64,000 bases of DNA. It comes from Deltaproteobacteria bacterium (lineage in GTDB: Bacteria > Myxococcota_C > UBA6777). Shown here one piece after another: positions 1-8,901 of the stretch. The stretch lies in contig SBHC01000077.1 of assembly GCA_006226375.1 (NCBI GenBank), forward strand, positions 223,751 to 287,750, read 5' to 3'. How positions within the stretch are numbered: the first letter of the stretch is position 1; each line of letters begins with the position of its first letter. Both the position numbers and the translations under genes were made by a program. The notes below the pieces were generated by a model. The model saw only the letters and a program-made list of their open reading frames with translations. It ran no database searches and had not been told where the DNA came from.

Positions 1-396
1 CCGCTGCAAAAGGCGCAGGACGAGATCCGGCAGATTCTTCTTCAACAAAAGCGGAAAGTTCTCTACCAACAATTGTTGGATAGCTTGAAGTCGAAGTACG
101 CTGTGACCATCAACAAAGAGCTGTTGGCTACCATCCCAACCTTACCGAAACAACGAGAGCCAGCGCCTCGCACGAAGCCCACACCACGTCGAGTCAAGGC
201 ACAGCAGAATCCGACCCAGCAGACTCCAGCTGTCCGTCGAACTGCAACACAACCGGATTCTCGTCAGGCTCCTGCCCCCCAACGTTCGGTGAGTCGGCCA
301 ACTCCTGTTCGGCCCTCCACGGTGCCCCATCCCCCAGTGATCCGAAACCCCGCTTCGAAACCCCAGAGTCTGCCCTCTACGCAACCCATCAAGTAA
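1..396 (+). CDS. C-terminal end of a parvulin/SurA-like protein (partial)
   Basis: Open from the left edge; 131 residues to a TAA stop. The first ~45 residues form a charged amphipathic helix (KAQDEIRQILLQQKR, then LLDSLKSKYAVTI) of the kind that ends PpiC/SurA-type periplasmic peptidyl-prolyl isomerases, where it follows the parvulin domain. The rest is a Pro/Gln/Thr/Arg-rich low-complexity tail of about 85 residues, probably disordered. The catalytic part lies outside the window, so the assignment rests on this helix alone. Another extracytoplasmic chaperone-like protein is possible. Confidence 0.5.
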   Translation, partial: PLQKAQDEIRQILLQQKRKVLYQQLLDSLKSKYAVTINKELLATIPTLPKQREPAPRTKPTPRRVKAQQNPTQQTPAVRRTATQPDSRQAPAPQRSVSRPTPVRPSTVPHPPVIRNPASKPQSLPSTQPIK

Positions 397-438
397 GCTG
401 CTCCTCTCTTCTCTTCCCAAACCAACAATCTGGTCTCT

Positions 439-480
439 AAACAAAAACAGGCGAGCAAGATGTTCATCCTTGCTCGCCTG
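439..480 (-). terminator. Rho-independent terminator read on the minus strand
   Basis: A perfect 12-bp stem (CAGGCGAGCAAG at 448-459 with its complement at 469-480) encloses a 9-nt loop. On the minus strand the stem is followed by a T-rich run (TTTTTGTTTA, complement of 438-447). On the plus strand no T-run follows, so it works best for leftward transcripts. It sits about 300 nt beyond the Hsp70 stop codon and could end either that operon or a separate small transcript. Confidence 0.75.
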
Positions 481-578
481 AAAGATAAAGTTGGACAAGT
501 ATCCTGCTTACAAGGCGGGTCAAAGTGCAGCAGAGAGAACCCGTTACCTGTTTTGCATTTGAAGGGAGGTACGAAGCA

Positions 579-659
579 ATGAATACCTGTCCAAGATGGG
601 GTGGTGAATGCTTTCGCTTCACATCACGCTTATGTTGTACGTCACGACGTTTGGACTAG
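579..659 (+). CDS. Possible 26-residue small ORF with a strong Shine-Dalgarno
   Basis: An ATG follows GAAGGGAGGT at 7-8 nt spacing, one of the strongest ribosome-binding sites in the window. It opens MNTCPRWGGECFRF and ends with TAG. Four cysteines (4, 11, 19, 20) and many arginines are present. No homology is recognised, no promoter is evident, and the ORF could be chance. It lies opposite the putative minus-strand transcript running toward the terminator at 439-480. Confidence 0.22.
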   Translation: MNTCPRWGGECFRFTSRLCCTSRRLD

Positions 660-683
660 CCTTGGGGCGGATCAAAGAAAAAC

Positions 684-697
684 TTGATCTAAATCAA
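684..697. promoter_or_regulatory. FNR/CRP-family palindrome TTGAT-N4-ATCAA
   Basis: The sequence TTGATCTAAATCAA matches the consensus FNR/ANR box exactly in both half-sites. It lies in a gene-poor gap. No convincing -10 element sits at the spacing expected for a class II site on either strand, so the target is unclear. A minus-strand transcript would run about 200 nt to the terminator at 439-480. Confidence 0.4.
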
Positions 698-786
698 GCA
701 GGGCAGGTGAGCATCTATGAAATGTTCTTGATGTTGGATGGGGTGGGACGCAGGGAAACGCCCTTCGTGTGGAGGTTTTGGTGAGG

Positions 787-2874
787 TTACTTGGAGGGGG
801 CGTCGATGATCGCGGTGACTGGGATCCGATGGGACAGTTTTCCTACAAGTTTGGAGATCTGTTGTTCCAACTCGGAAGAAATGTCGTCGTATTGGTTGTG
901 AAGCATGTCGATCAGGTTGCGTTCCACCTCTTCCTTGAATTTGTTCTGCGCTTCATTCAGCCGGGCTGGCGTCGCGATCCGTTTCAAAATCCAGGAGGGT
1001 AGGGGTAGGTTTCGTGTCTCCACGTTGCTGAGTAGGGTCAGGGTTGCTGCTGCTCCTACCACGAGTCCCAAGAGCCAACCGAGCGGACCGCTCATGAGTA
1101 TCGCGACGCCACTTCCTCCTGTTAACGCGGCCATTCCCACGCCCACCAGGCCGGAAATGACCCACTTGGTTGTGGCAAAGAAGTCGTTCATCATATCGCT
1201 GAATCCGGTGTTCCAGCCCAACTCGTCGTGTTGCATGTCATGGATCGGGCCGAGGGAAAGATACTCTGTGCGAGTGACCCGGTGTTTGCGTAGCCAGGCC
1301 AAGACGGATTCGTTGATGACCTGCTCCACTCGCTCTTGAAACAAGGTTTGTTCTTTCTCTACGGCGTCCTGTCCTTCGTTCTCAAAGTAGGTTTGAGCAG
1401 CGTCGCGGGCCTTGTTCTCCAGGCTTGCGATAGAGCCTCCTTGATCGCGCCACTCTTCAAACATGGGTTGAATTTGTTCCTGGTAGAGTTCTTCCGCGAA
1501 GTGGGCTGCGATACGATGTGCCAGGGTGTGGTAGTTGGACGAGATCGCATCCATCAACTGACTGTGAAGTTCTTCCGTGTGTTCTTGCAGAGAAGTGCCC
1601 ACATCTTTGGCGTATTCGCGGAACGCATACGAGAGCGCAAGGCCCCGGCTGATGGTGGCTTCCGGGTCAGGCGATTGAAACAGCGCGGCCTCAGGAAAGG
1701 ATGCTTGGGTCATCTCCATCATGAAGGGCCACCGGCAACTTCCGCCCGTTAGGATGACTGCAGTGATCGGTGTGTCACTGGAAGTGCCTATGTGTTCATG
1801 GGCGGCCTCCAGCTGCGTCTTTAACTCTGCCATCAGGTCGATGGAGTCTTGTTGGAGTAGTCGGCCGCTGTCGTCGTCGAGGAGCGCCATCTCATCGAGT
1901 AGGTCAGGGCTGGCTCTGTAATGGGAGGCTCGCTCGTAAAACTCATCCATTGTGACGTTGCGGAAGACCCCATAGTCAAAGTCGACGCCTACGGTGATCC
2001 GCTCACGGAACCGTTCGAGCTGTTGGTTGGTCCAGGCCACGGAGAACCGCTCCTTCAAACGTCGGAAGCCAAAGGTCCGAAGGTAGGAGAGGGTGCCGTC
2101 CGCGAGCATCTCTTGCCGTGTGTCCTCGCCGTTCTGTTGATCCAAAAACCACTGGTAGAAGAGGTCATCAAACAGGCGGCCGCCCAACATCGGATTGCCC
2201 CAATGCTCCTGGACTTCACCATCGCGGAGATAGGCAGCATCAAACGTTCCACCCCCAAAGTCGATCACCAAAACGCCTTGGTGAGCGCGCTCTACAGTGA
2301 TGCGGCTGCGATCATAATAGAGATGATAGAACAGCGCGCCTTCCGGTTCTGGAACAAGCAAAGCGTCGTAAATCCCAGCTTCTTGGAGGGCTTGGAGGGT
2401 CTTCTCTTCTTGTCCGGGGATGTTGCGAGCGGGTACACCCACCACAACCTGACGTCCGTTTTCTGGTGAGAAGTGACTCACAAGCCGTTGGGATTGCAAA
2501 TACTTGCGAGCGCTCCGGAAGAAGTGAACCGCGTCGCGATAGGCTTGTGGCTTGAACGTGATGTCTGGCTTAAATCCGCCGCGAAAGGTGAAGGCGTCGC
2601 GTTCGTCGTCGAGGAGATCCTTCCACAATTCAATGGCAGCATCTCCAAAGGCGCAAGGTTCCCATTCGTCCGAAAGAGTCTCCCCGTTACGTGTCGCTTG
2701 AGCGTCGTTCCTTTGGTACAAAAGACATGTGGGGACTGAGCTTTGACCGTTGTGGAACTTGAGATCCGTGTAGGCCAACTCCAGACCTCCAACGCGAACG
2801 TCAGAGAAGTACGAGTTGGACGTCCCAAAGTCGATGCCAAGGGCGTGTTGGATGGATTTGTTATCGTGAGACAT
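787..2874 (-). CDS. Hsp70-family ATPase with a C-terminal membrane hairpin
   Basis: 695 residues. The N-terminal actin-like ATPase is clear: phosphate-1 motif IDFGTSNS at about 14-21, phosphate-2 VIDFGGGTFDAAY at about 203-215, and adenosine motif VILTGGSCR at about 373-381. The canonical DnaK substrate-binding domain is not recognisable. Residues ~420-560 are predicted helical and charged, and residues ~570-616 form two Gly-rich hydrophobic segments that would anchor it in the membrane, followed by an amphipathic tail. This is therefore not DnaK but a membrane-tethered Hsp70-like ATPase. GGGAG precedes the ATG. It follows, 56 nt downstream, another membrane protein gene, so the two are probably cotranscribed and may act together. 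Confidence 0.85.
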   Translation of the reverse strand: MSHDNKSIQHALGIDFGTSNSYFSDVRVGGLELAYTDLKFHNGQSSVPTCLLYQRNDAQATRNGETLSDEWEPCAFGDAAIELWKDLLDDERDAFTFRGGFKPDITFKPQAYRDAVHFFRSARKYLQSQRLVSHFSPENGRQVVVGVPARNIPGQEEKTLQALQEAGIYDALLVPEPEGALFYHLYYDRSRITVERAHQGVLVIDFGGGTFDAAYLRDGEVQEHWGNPMLGGRLFDDLFYQWFLDQQNGEDTRQEMLADGTLSYLRTFGFRRLKERFSVAWTNQQLERFRERITVGVDFDYGVFRNVTMDEFYERASHYRASPDLLDEMALLDDDSGRLLQQDSIDLMAELKTQLEAAHEHIGTSSDTPITAVILTGGSCRWPFMMEMTQASFPEAALFQSPDPEATISRGLALSYAFREYAKDVGTSLQEHTEELHSQLMDAISSNYHTLAHRIAAHFAEELYQEQIQPMFEEWRDQGGSIASLENKARDAAQTYFENEGQDAVEKEQTLFQERVEQVINESVLAWLRKHRVTRTEYLSLGPIHDMQHDELGWNTGFSDMMNDFFATTKWVISGLVGVGMAALTGGSGVAILMSGPLGWLLGLVVGAAATLTLLSNVETRNLPLPSWILKRIATPARLNEAQNKFKEEVERNLIDMLHNQYDDISSELEQQISKLVGKLSHRIPVTAIIDAPSK

Positions 2875-2930
2875 GGTGGGTAGTTCTCCCTGTCCTGTCT
2901 GTCGTTAGTTTGACGTCATGAGGTCTGAAC

Positions 2931-3917
2931 CTACTGAGAAGCGCGGCGTCGAGAGCGTTTGAGAAGACCGCGGCTGAGCAGCTCGCCTTGCAACTTCCAG
3001 GCGGGAAACAGCATGACGACAGGGTCGCCCTCGTTCAAAGAGCCGGAAGGTGCGAAGCAATCATCCAGCGCGGGTGTGTACTCTGTGCCTCGTTCCACCG
3101 TCACTACCTCAACGCCCATTCCTTGCAGGTCACTGACCAGCTTGATGCAGGCGTCCAGGGCTCGTTCGGGATCACGTTTCAGGTCACTGTAGTAGGCTTC
3201 GGCCAGTCCGTCTTTGCAGCGATCAAAGAGCATTTCCAGGGAGTCGCTGGGCTCTACAGGAGAGGATTCTTGGTGGAGCATCTCCAGCCGCCCGGCTGCT
3301 TCGACGAGGGAAAGCACATGATGCAAGCTGATTTGTGCCATCAACTCCATCATGCTGTGTGGCCCCAACGAACCACTTTCCTGCGTAGGAATGGACTCCA
3401 TCCACCAAGCAGTCCAGCCTTGGGGAGCGCCTTCCTGATTTTGTGCCATGCTTGAAAGAGCAAGCGAACCCAACGTTGCGGAGAGCAGACAGGCCACTCC
3501 AGGAACCCAAGCTGTTGGGGAGAGTGCCATCCCCACAATCAGACCTATGCTACCCAATACTCCGGCGGATAGAGCTACAGGGAGGGGGTTCAACCGAAAC
3601 AAGGGTTGCTGAATGGTGACTGGGATGGTCGGGCGCCAGGCTTTTAACCAAAAGTTCACTTGCTCGCGTAGGGTGAGCCGCTGCTCTTCGTTGAACAAGT
3701 CTGCCTTTTGGACCTCGTGCATCGCACGATTCACCAGATCAGGAACGATGCGCTTATGGAGGGAGTCTTCCAGGGTTTTCTTCAGTGTATCGGTAGAGTG
3801 GGCCTCTGCCTTCAGAGCATCATCCACCACCGATTTAACCCAGGCTTTGATCTCAGGGACCAACGATCTCCGGGCTGCTCGGCAGGCTTCTCCGAGTTTG
3901 AGTTCCTCTTGGTTCAT
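2931..3917 (-). CDS. Membrane protein of unknown function, Hsp70 partner candidate
   Basis: 328 residues from ATG at 3917; an in-frame TTG at 3953 is the alternative start. Residues 1-95 are charged and helical. Residues ~112-157 form a hydrophobic Gly/Ala/Leu-rich hairpin, similar in style to the one in the neighbouring Hsp70. The remainder (~160-328) is soluble, ending in an Arg-rich KRSRRRASQ. No family is recognised. Its place directly upstream of the membrane-anchored Hsp70, with the same hairpin style, suggests a shared membrane complex; that is inference. Confidence 0.7.
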   Translation of the reverse strand: MNQEELKLGEACRAARRSLVPEIKAWVKSVVDDALKAEAHSTDTLKKTLEDSLHKRIVPDLVNRAMHEVQKADLFNEEQRLTLREQVNFWLKAWRPTIPVTIQQPLFRLNPLPVALSAGVLGSIGLIVGMALSPTAWVPGVACLLSATLGSLALSSMAQNQEGAPQGWTAWWMESIPTQESGSLGPHSMMELMAQISLHHVLSLVEAAGRLEMLHQESSPVEPSDSLEMLFDRCKDGLAEAYYSDLKRDPERALDACIKLVSDLQGMGVEVVTVERGTEYTPALDDCFAPSGSLNEGDPVVMLFPAWKLQGELLSRGLLKRSRRRASQ

Positions 3918-4440
3918 ACCTTTGTCTCTGTCTTGAAAGTGAGAGTGGAACAAGAACAGGCTTCTCCTAGAGAGCCTACCCTGAACTTATGTCAAGATGT
4001 TACAGAGGAACATACACCACACTTTCGTTTGAGGAAACCCCAGCCATGTTGCAAACTGTTGCAGGTTTACTTGTCTTACAAAAGTTGTGGGAAGGGTCTT
4101 GCGCTTTGTGCTTCAAAGCGGTAGACTGCAAGCCCTGTGATTGGGAAGAAGACATCGAACATTAGTAGGTCTTTGTTTTTTCTTCGGTTGTTGGTTCAAC
4201 TCAGAACTATTCAATTGCAGCTTGAAGCTATCATACAATGTGAAGAATCCGACATCATTTGTCGAAATATACCCAGGAGCGGTAGTCCTATGGAAGGACA
4301 ATCTGCTTTTTTTGCGTACTGTCTTGAAGTTCTCTGATGGGGAGAATTTTGAGGGGATCTGCTAGCAGCTCTTTACGACGAAACAACATGTCGAACAATT
4401 AGTAACTGTGGACTGTTCAGGTGCGAGTTTGGAGTGAATC
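3918..4440. other. Divergent intergenic region, AT-rich toward the right
   Basis: This 523-nt stretch separates the Hsp70-partner gene (minus) and the SNF2 gene (plus). Short ORFs here lack good start sites and recognisable products. An imperfect direct repeat (TCGAACATTAGTA at 4155-4167 and TCGAACAATTAGTA at 4391-4404) brackets the AT-rich part. I see no convincing promoter for the SNF2 gene. Confidence 0.5.
3967..3995 (-). promoter_or_regulatory. Weak sigma70-like promoter for the membrane protein/Hsp70 genes
   Basis: On the minus strand a perfect TTGACA (complement of 3990-3995) is followed after 17 nt by CTCTAG (complement of 3967-3972), a poor -10. It lies about 50 nt upstream of the ATG at 3917. 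The position is right but the -10 is weak. Confidence 0.3.
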
Positions 4441-7400
4441 GTGCACTTGTTTCACCTTCATTGGAGTCCTCCAGAAGATGCAGCCTCCCGTGGGAGAATG
4501 ATCTTTTGGGGAGAAAACGGCAACGCAAAAGCACCCCCTAAGGTGCGTCGTAGCCGTGACATTCGGAATCATACGTTTTGCAGTCCGGTTGACGAATTGC
4601 GAAACGTTCTCGTGGATCTTGGTGTGCTTGGGCGCCAACAACATGTAACCGAAGATGACGTTACATTGTGGCTGCCCACTGCACGTTTTGGTCCTGTTCC
4701 CTCACCACAACTTCTGCACGGTTGGGAGGATGTCGATACAGAGGGTGCTGATCTCCGTCAGCACGTTGTTTCGGGGATTTCTCTCTCCTTGCCGATGGCG
4801 TTTCGCTTGTGTACACGCCGAGTCTCCAACAAAGAACGCTCAAAAGAGTATGCTTTTGGTGACTCGCTGATGTTTTGGCACAAGACGGCACAGCTTGTCT
4901 TGGAGCTTCTGATCAGTCAGAAGGTTGCTCCTGGCTTGTTGCCCGGTTGGGACGGAAGCGACGAGCAGTTTTACGCTCGTTGGCTGCCTGTTCTGGACGC
5001 CCCGAAAGACGCCATCCGGTTGAGCCAACTCACCCAAGTGATGCCGATCTTGTGTCGGGCTGAGGCGGAGTCGATGGAGGAAGTCTACACACCTGACTTC
5101 CTCGTTCGTAGCTTCGTCTTTAATATGTCCGACGCGATGAGTCGGGTCTGGGGGGGGCGCGCCGTGACGCAGATTCAGAAGCATCGGGATGAAGGGACTG
5201 CCTTCTACTGGATGCAGAGTCTCGTCTCCAAAGATGCCCTTGTCACCGGCACTTCTGCGCAAGGAAAACATCTCGCCAAGAGCTACAAAACTTGGGTCCG
5301 CAACCTTCACGTTGCTGGTGATCCTTCGTTTCGTATCGCTCTGCGGCTACGTGCGCCCAGCGATGAGAATGACAACCATCGCAACCGCACGTGGAAGATC
5401 GACTTTCTGCTCCAAGCCCGAGACGACCCGAGTCTTTGGGTTCCTGCGTCACAGGTTTGGAAAGGGAAGGGGAAATCCTACAAGGCTTTGGAGCATCGCC
5501 TGGTTCAACCGGAAGAGAAGCTTCTCACGGGCCTGGGTTACATCGCGCGCTTGTTTGAGCCGATGAACCGGGCGCTTCGGCAGCCCAAGCCTAGCTACCT
5601 CTCGCTCAACGCGATTGAAGCGTATCAATTTTTGCGGCACGTCGCTCCTCTTCTCGAAGAGAGTGGCTTCGGTGTGTTTGTTCCACCCTGGTGGAACCGG
5701 CCCAGCTCCAGCCTTGGCGTAAAGCTAGAGATTGGCGCCAAGCGCAAGAAGGGTGTCAACCTGAGCGCCGGAAACCTCGACCTCAACGCGCTGTTGCGAT
5801 TCCGTTGGGATGTGGTTTTGGGCGACGCTGCGCTCTCGAAAGAAGAGTTTGAAGCTCTTGTCGCGATGAAGAGTCCTTTGGTGCAAATCCGCGGTCAGTG
5901 GGTACATTTGGATCCGCAACAAGTGGAGGCTGCGCTGAAGTTTTGGGAGTCACAGGAAGCCGAAGGCGAGATTACGCTTTTGGAAGCGATGCAGATGAAG
6001 GCATCGGGCGAGTCCAACATCAAAGGTTTGGAAGTGCATGGCATCAACTTTGAAGGTTGGGTCAAAGAGTGGATGGAACAATTCACTCGCAGCGCTGAAA
6101 TGGAGAAGTTGAAGGCACCCAAAGGTCTCCGTGCCACGCTTCGTCCTTACCAAGAGTATGGCTTCTCCTGGCTCGACTTTATGAAGCGATTCCACCTGGG
6201 AGCTTGTCTGGCCGACGATATGGGCTTGGGGAAAACCCTACAAACCATCTCGCTGTTGCTGAACGACAAGGAAAACGAAACGATGAAGCATCCGTCTCTC
6301 ATCGTTTGTCCTACCTCTGTGATGCACAACTGGGCCAAAGAGATCCAGCGCTTTGCTCCTGATCTGAGCTTTGAGCTTCATCATGGAGCAGACCGCCAAA
6401 AAGGGGATGAGCTTGTTGCGTTGCTGAAGGAAAAAGACTTGATGATCACCAGCTACTCGCTGGTCCGTCGAGACGCCGACACCCTCAACAACGTGAAGTG
6501 GCATGCTGTTGTTTTGGACGAAGCCCAAAACATTAAGAACCCGGATGCTCAACAAACCAAAGCCATTCATCAGCTAGATTCCAACTTCCGACTGGCGCTT
6601 ACGGGTACGCCCGTGGAGAACCGCCTGACGGAGTTGTGGTCGATCATGCACTTCTTGAATCCTGGCTATCTCGGAAAACGCAAAGCGTTTCGCAAAGGTT
6701 TTGCGACTCCGATTGAGCGCTACAACGACATCAAGGCACAGGCCAAGCTCAAGAGTTTGGTGAGTCCATTCCTGCTTCGCCGGGTCAAAACAGACCCAAC
6801 GGTTATTCGAGATCTTCCGGAGAAACAGGAGATCAAAGAATACTGTTCGTTGAGTCAGGAGCAAACCACGCTGTACCAGGCCACGGTGGAAAACACCATG
6901 GAGCAACTTGCTGAAGCCAAAGGTATTCAACGCAAAGGTATGGTTCTGAGCTTGTTGATGCAGTTGAAGCAGATCTGCAACCACCCCTCACTCTTTCTTC
7001 ATGAGTTTGAGAAAGGCCAGATCCCAACAGAGCTAATGTCGCAAGCGGCTCGAAGTGCGAAGCTCAATCGCTTGATTGAGATCTTGGACGAAGCACTCTC
7101 CGAAGATGATGCGATGTTGATCTTTACGCAGTTTGCTCAGATGGGTTACCTGCTGCGGGCTCAACTTCAGCATCAGTTGGGTGTCCCTGTCTTGTTCTTG
7201 CACGGAGGGACGCCGGCCAAGAAACGCAGCGAGATGATCAAGCGTTTCCAGGAAGAAGGAGGTCCTCCGATCTTCGTTCTCTCCCTCAAGGCCGGTGGTA
7301 CGGGTCTTAACCTGACACGGGCGAACCGTGTGGTCCATTACGATCGTTGGTGGAACCCCGCTGTGGAAAACCAAGCGACTGACCGGGCCTTCCGGATTGG

Positions 7401-7596
7401 ACAAACTCGGAACGTCCTGGTCCATAAGTTCGTCACCATGGGAACGTTGGAAGAGCGGATCGATGCGATGATTGAGGACAAACAAGCTCTCGCGGAAAGC
7501 ATCGTAGGCCAGGGTGAAAACTGGTTGACCGAGCTCTCCTCCGACGAGCTTCGAAACCTCGTGATGCTGCGTCGTGAGGAAATGATGGGAGATTAG
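4441..7596 (+). CDS. SNF2-family DNA-dependent ATPase/helicase-like protein
   Basis: 1051 residues from GTG, with GGAG 7-8 nt upstream. The N-terminal half (to ~560) is the accessory region seen in bacterial SNF2 proteins. The motor has motif I DDMGLGKTLQT at about 591-601, motif II DEAQ near 693, GTPVENRL near 721, LFLHGGTP in the second lobe, and motif V-VI GGTGLNL and QATDRAFRIGQTR near 980-990. These enzymes translocate on double-stranded DNA and remodel protein-DNA complexes rather than unwind it. The next gene encodes a SWIM zinc-finger protein, a frequent bacterial partner. The precise substrate is unknown. Confidence 0.92.
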   Translation: MHLFHLHWSPPEDAASRGRMIFWGENGNAKAPPKVRRSRDIRNHTFCSPVDELRNVLVDLGVLGRQQHVTEDDVTLWLPTARFGPVPSPQLLHGWEDVDTEGADLRQHVVSGISLSLPMAFRLCTRRVSNKERSKEYAFGDSLMFWHKTAQLVLELLISQKVAPGLLPGWDGSDEQFYARWLPVLDAPKDAIRLSQLTQVMPILCRAEAESMEEVYTPDFLVRSFVFNMSDAMSRVWGGRAVTQIQKHRDEGTAFYWMQSLVSKDALVTGTSAQGKHLAKSYKTWVRNLHVAGDPSFRIALRLRAPSDENDNHRNRTWKIDFLLQARDDPSLWVPASQVWKGKGKSYKALEHRLVQPEEKLLTGLGYIARLFEPMNRALRQPKPSYLSLNAIEAYQFLRHVAPLLEESGFGVFVPPWWNRPSSSLGVKLEIGAKRKKGVNLSAGNLDLNALLRFRWDVVLGDAALSKEEFEALVAMKSPLVQIRGQWVHLDPQQVEAALKFWESQEAEGEITLLEAMQMKASGESNIKGLEVHGINFEGWVKEWMEQFTRSAEMEKLKAPKGLRATLRPYQEYGFSWLDFMKRFHLGACLADDMGLGKTLQTISLLLNDKENETMKHPSLIVCPTSVMHNWAKEIQRFAPDLSFELHHGADRQKGDELVALLKEKDLMITSYSLVRRDADTLNNVKWHAVVLDEAQNIKNPDAQQTKAIHQLDSNFRLALTGTPVENRLTELWSIMHFLNPGYLGKRKAFRKGFATPIERYNDIKAQAKLKSLVSPFLLRRVKTDPTVIRDLPEKQEIKEYCSLSQEQTTLYQATVENTMEQLAEAKGIQRKGMVLSLLMQLKQICNHPSLFLHEFEKGQIPTELMSQAARSAKLNRLIEILDEALSEDDAMLIFTQFAQMGYLLRAQLQHQLGVPVLFLHGGTPAKKRSEMIKRFQEEGGPPIFVLSLKAGGTGLNLTRANRVVHYDRWWNPAVENQATDRAFRIGQTRNVLVHKFVTMGTLEERIDAMIEDKQALAESIVGQGENWLTELSSDELRNLVMLRREEMMGD

Positions 7597-7682
7597 GAGA
7601 TGCAATCTTCTGTCCTGAGGGAGCCGCTTTTTCTGCTCCCTGTGCTCTGCCTCCTGATAACTTTAATCGATAGGTACCTTGT

Positions 7683-8576
7683 ATGAGTTGGTGGTATTAC
7701 CGTTCCAATCAGCGCTCTGTACGACGCAATCATCCCAAGCCGGTTCGTACCAGCGAGGGGATTAAGGCGCGGACCAAAAAGGGTCGATTTGTCGCGAACT
7801 GGTGGGCCAATCGATGGCTGCAAACGCTCGAAGCTTTGATCGACCGGCGACGCCTTGGGCGGGGTCGAATCTACGCTCGCAAAGGGCAGGTCTTGTCCAT
7901 TGAAGAGGTCGATGACGTCTTCGTCGCTCGGGTACAAGGCACACGATACAAACCCTACGAAGTCCAAATGCGAATGGAGCATCTGGACGAGGACGCGTGG
8001 GATGCAGTCATTGGGAACTTGCAATCCCAGGCCATCTTTGCCGCACAACTGTTGTCGGGTGAGATGCCTCGCGACATTGAGAAGGTCTTTGAGGAAGCAG
8101 GGTACTCTCTGTTTCCACAGCGGGAAGAAGAGATCCAAACGGAGTGCTCCTGCCCCGACAAAGCCAACCCCTGCAAGCACATTGCGGCGGTTTTCTATCT
8201 GTTGGCCGAGCAGTTCGATGAAGATCCCTTTTTGCTGTTCAAGATGCGTGGCCGCAGCAAGGACAACATCCTGGAAGTTCTTCGTCAGCAAGACCGGAGC
8301 AACAAAGAGGGCGACCTGGCCGATGGGTTCGGGATTGATGTTGATCACGAGCCCATGCCGGAAGACCTCTCTCAGTTCTGGCGGATGAAGAAGTTGCCGG
8401 AGTCCTGGAATGTTTCCATGGAGTCTCCGACCATTCGCGCTCCAGTCATCCGTCGCTTGGGTTTTCCTACCTTCCTCAGCGATGAACTCTCCCACTGTCT
8501 AATGGCTGTCTATATGGGCATTGAAGATCAAGCCATTGATCTCGCCTTCTCCGACGAAGACACCTCCCTCAAGTAA
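7683..8576 (+). CDS. SWIM zinc-finger protein, SNF2 partner
   Basis: 297 residues. The SWIM motif CxCx(n)CxH is visible as CSCPDKANPCKH at about 155-166 and is followed by the helix IAAVFYLLAEQFDEDPFLL, typical of this family. SWIM domains bind zinc and are thought to mediate DNA or protein contacts. The gene lies 86 nt after the SNF2 gene on the same strand. The gap contains a 7-bp hairpin (7618-7641) without a T-run, so cotranscription is likely. The start is ATG at 7683 with a modest AGG upstream. This SNF2/SWIM pairing recurs in bacteria but its role is poorly defined. Confidence 0.85.
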   Translation: MSWWYYRSNQRSVRRNHPKPVRTSEGIKARTKKGRFVANWWANRWLQTLEALIDRRRLGRGRIYARKGQVLSIEEVDDVFVARVQGTRYKPYEVQMRMEHLDEDAWDAVIGNLQSQAIFAAQLLSGEMPRDIEKVFEEAGYSLFPQREEEIQTECSCPDKANPCKHIAAVFYLLAEQFDEDPFLLFKMRGRSKDNILEVLRQQDRSNKEGDLADGFGIDVDHEPMPEDLSQFWRMKKLPESWNVSMESPTIRAPVIRRLGFPTFLSDELSHCLMAVYMGIEDQAIDLAFSDEDTSLK

Positions 8577-8901
8577 GCTTTCATACCATGAGCCCATCCG
8601 CCACTTTGCTTGTGCGGTCCAAATCTCACCTTGTTTCTCCTCATCGTTCTCTCTTCTCTTTCTCCGTGACATGAGTGTCACATGCTACATTCGTTTGTTT
8701 TCTTCTCTCTTTTGTAACATCGCCAATCTCTTTGCTTTGTACGGAAGCCAGGGACGTTTGAGGTCTGTGTCATCGATGTCTCAGAACTCCCTGGTATGCA
8801 TTGTGCAGCGGGGTACAGAGTGACAACGTTTGACGTTGAAGTCATTCGTTGAATCAACATCCCTGTAGTTCGCAAACATTGATGACGGGAGAGGAGCGAG
8901 T
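8577..8901. other. Intergenic region upstream of aconitase
   Basis: 325 nt with no supported gene. The first half is pyrimidine-rich. Near 8829-8860 TTGA occurs repeatedly, including TTGACG at 8830-8835 and the short palindrome GTTGA-A-TCAAC at 8848-8858. No good -10 follows TTGACG at standard spacing. The aconitase Shine-Dalgarno (GAGAGGAG) lies at the right end. Confidence 0.4.

Larger units (their letters stand above)
397..786. other. Gene-poor gap between convergent genes
   Basis: This 390-nt stretch separates the parvulin-like gene (plus) from the 3' end of the Hsp70 gene (minus). It holds the minus-strand terminator, the small ORF candidate and the FNR-type palindrome. Because both neighbours end here, a regulatory palindrome is unexpected and may mark an unannotated small RNA. 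Confidence 0.6.

Noticed and set aside
7618..7641. 7-bp AGGGAGC/GCTCCCT hairpin between SNF2 and SWIM genes
   Set aside because: No T-run follows on either strand; more likely no terminator, consistent with cotranscription.
7593..8495. 300-residue open frame opposite the SWIM gene
   Set aside because: Lies within a clearly coding SWIM zinc-finger gene on the other strand and has no recognisable domain or start signal.
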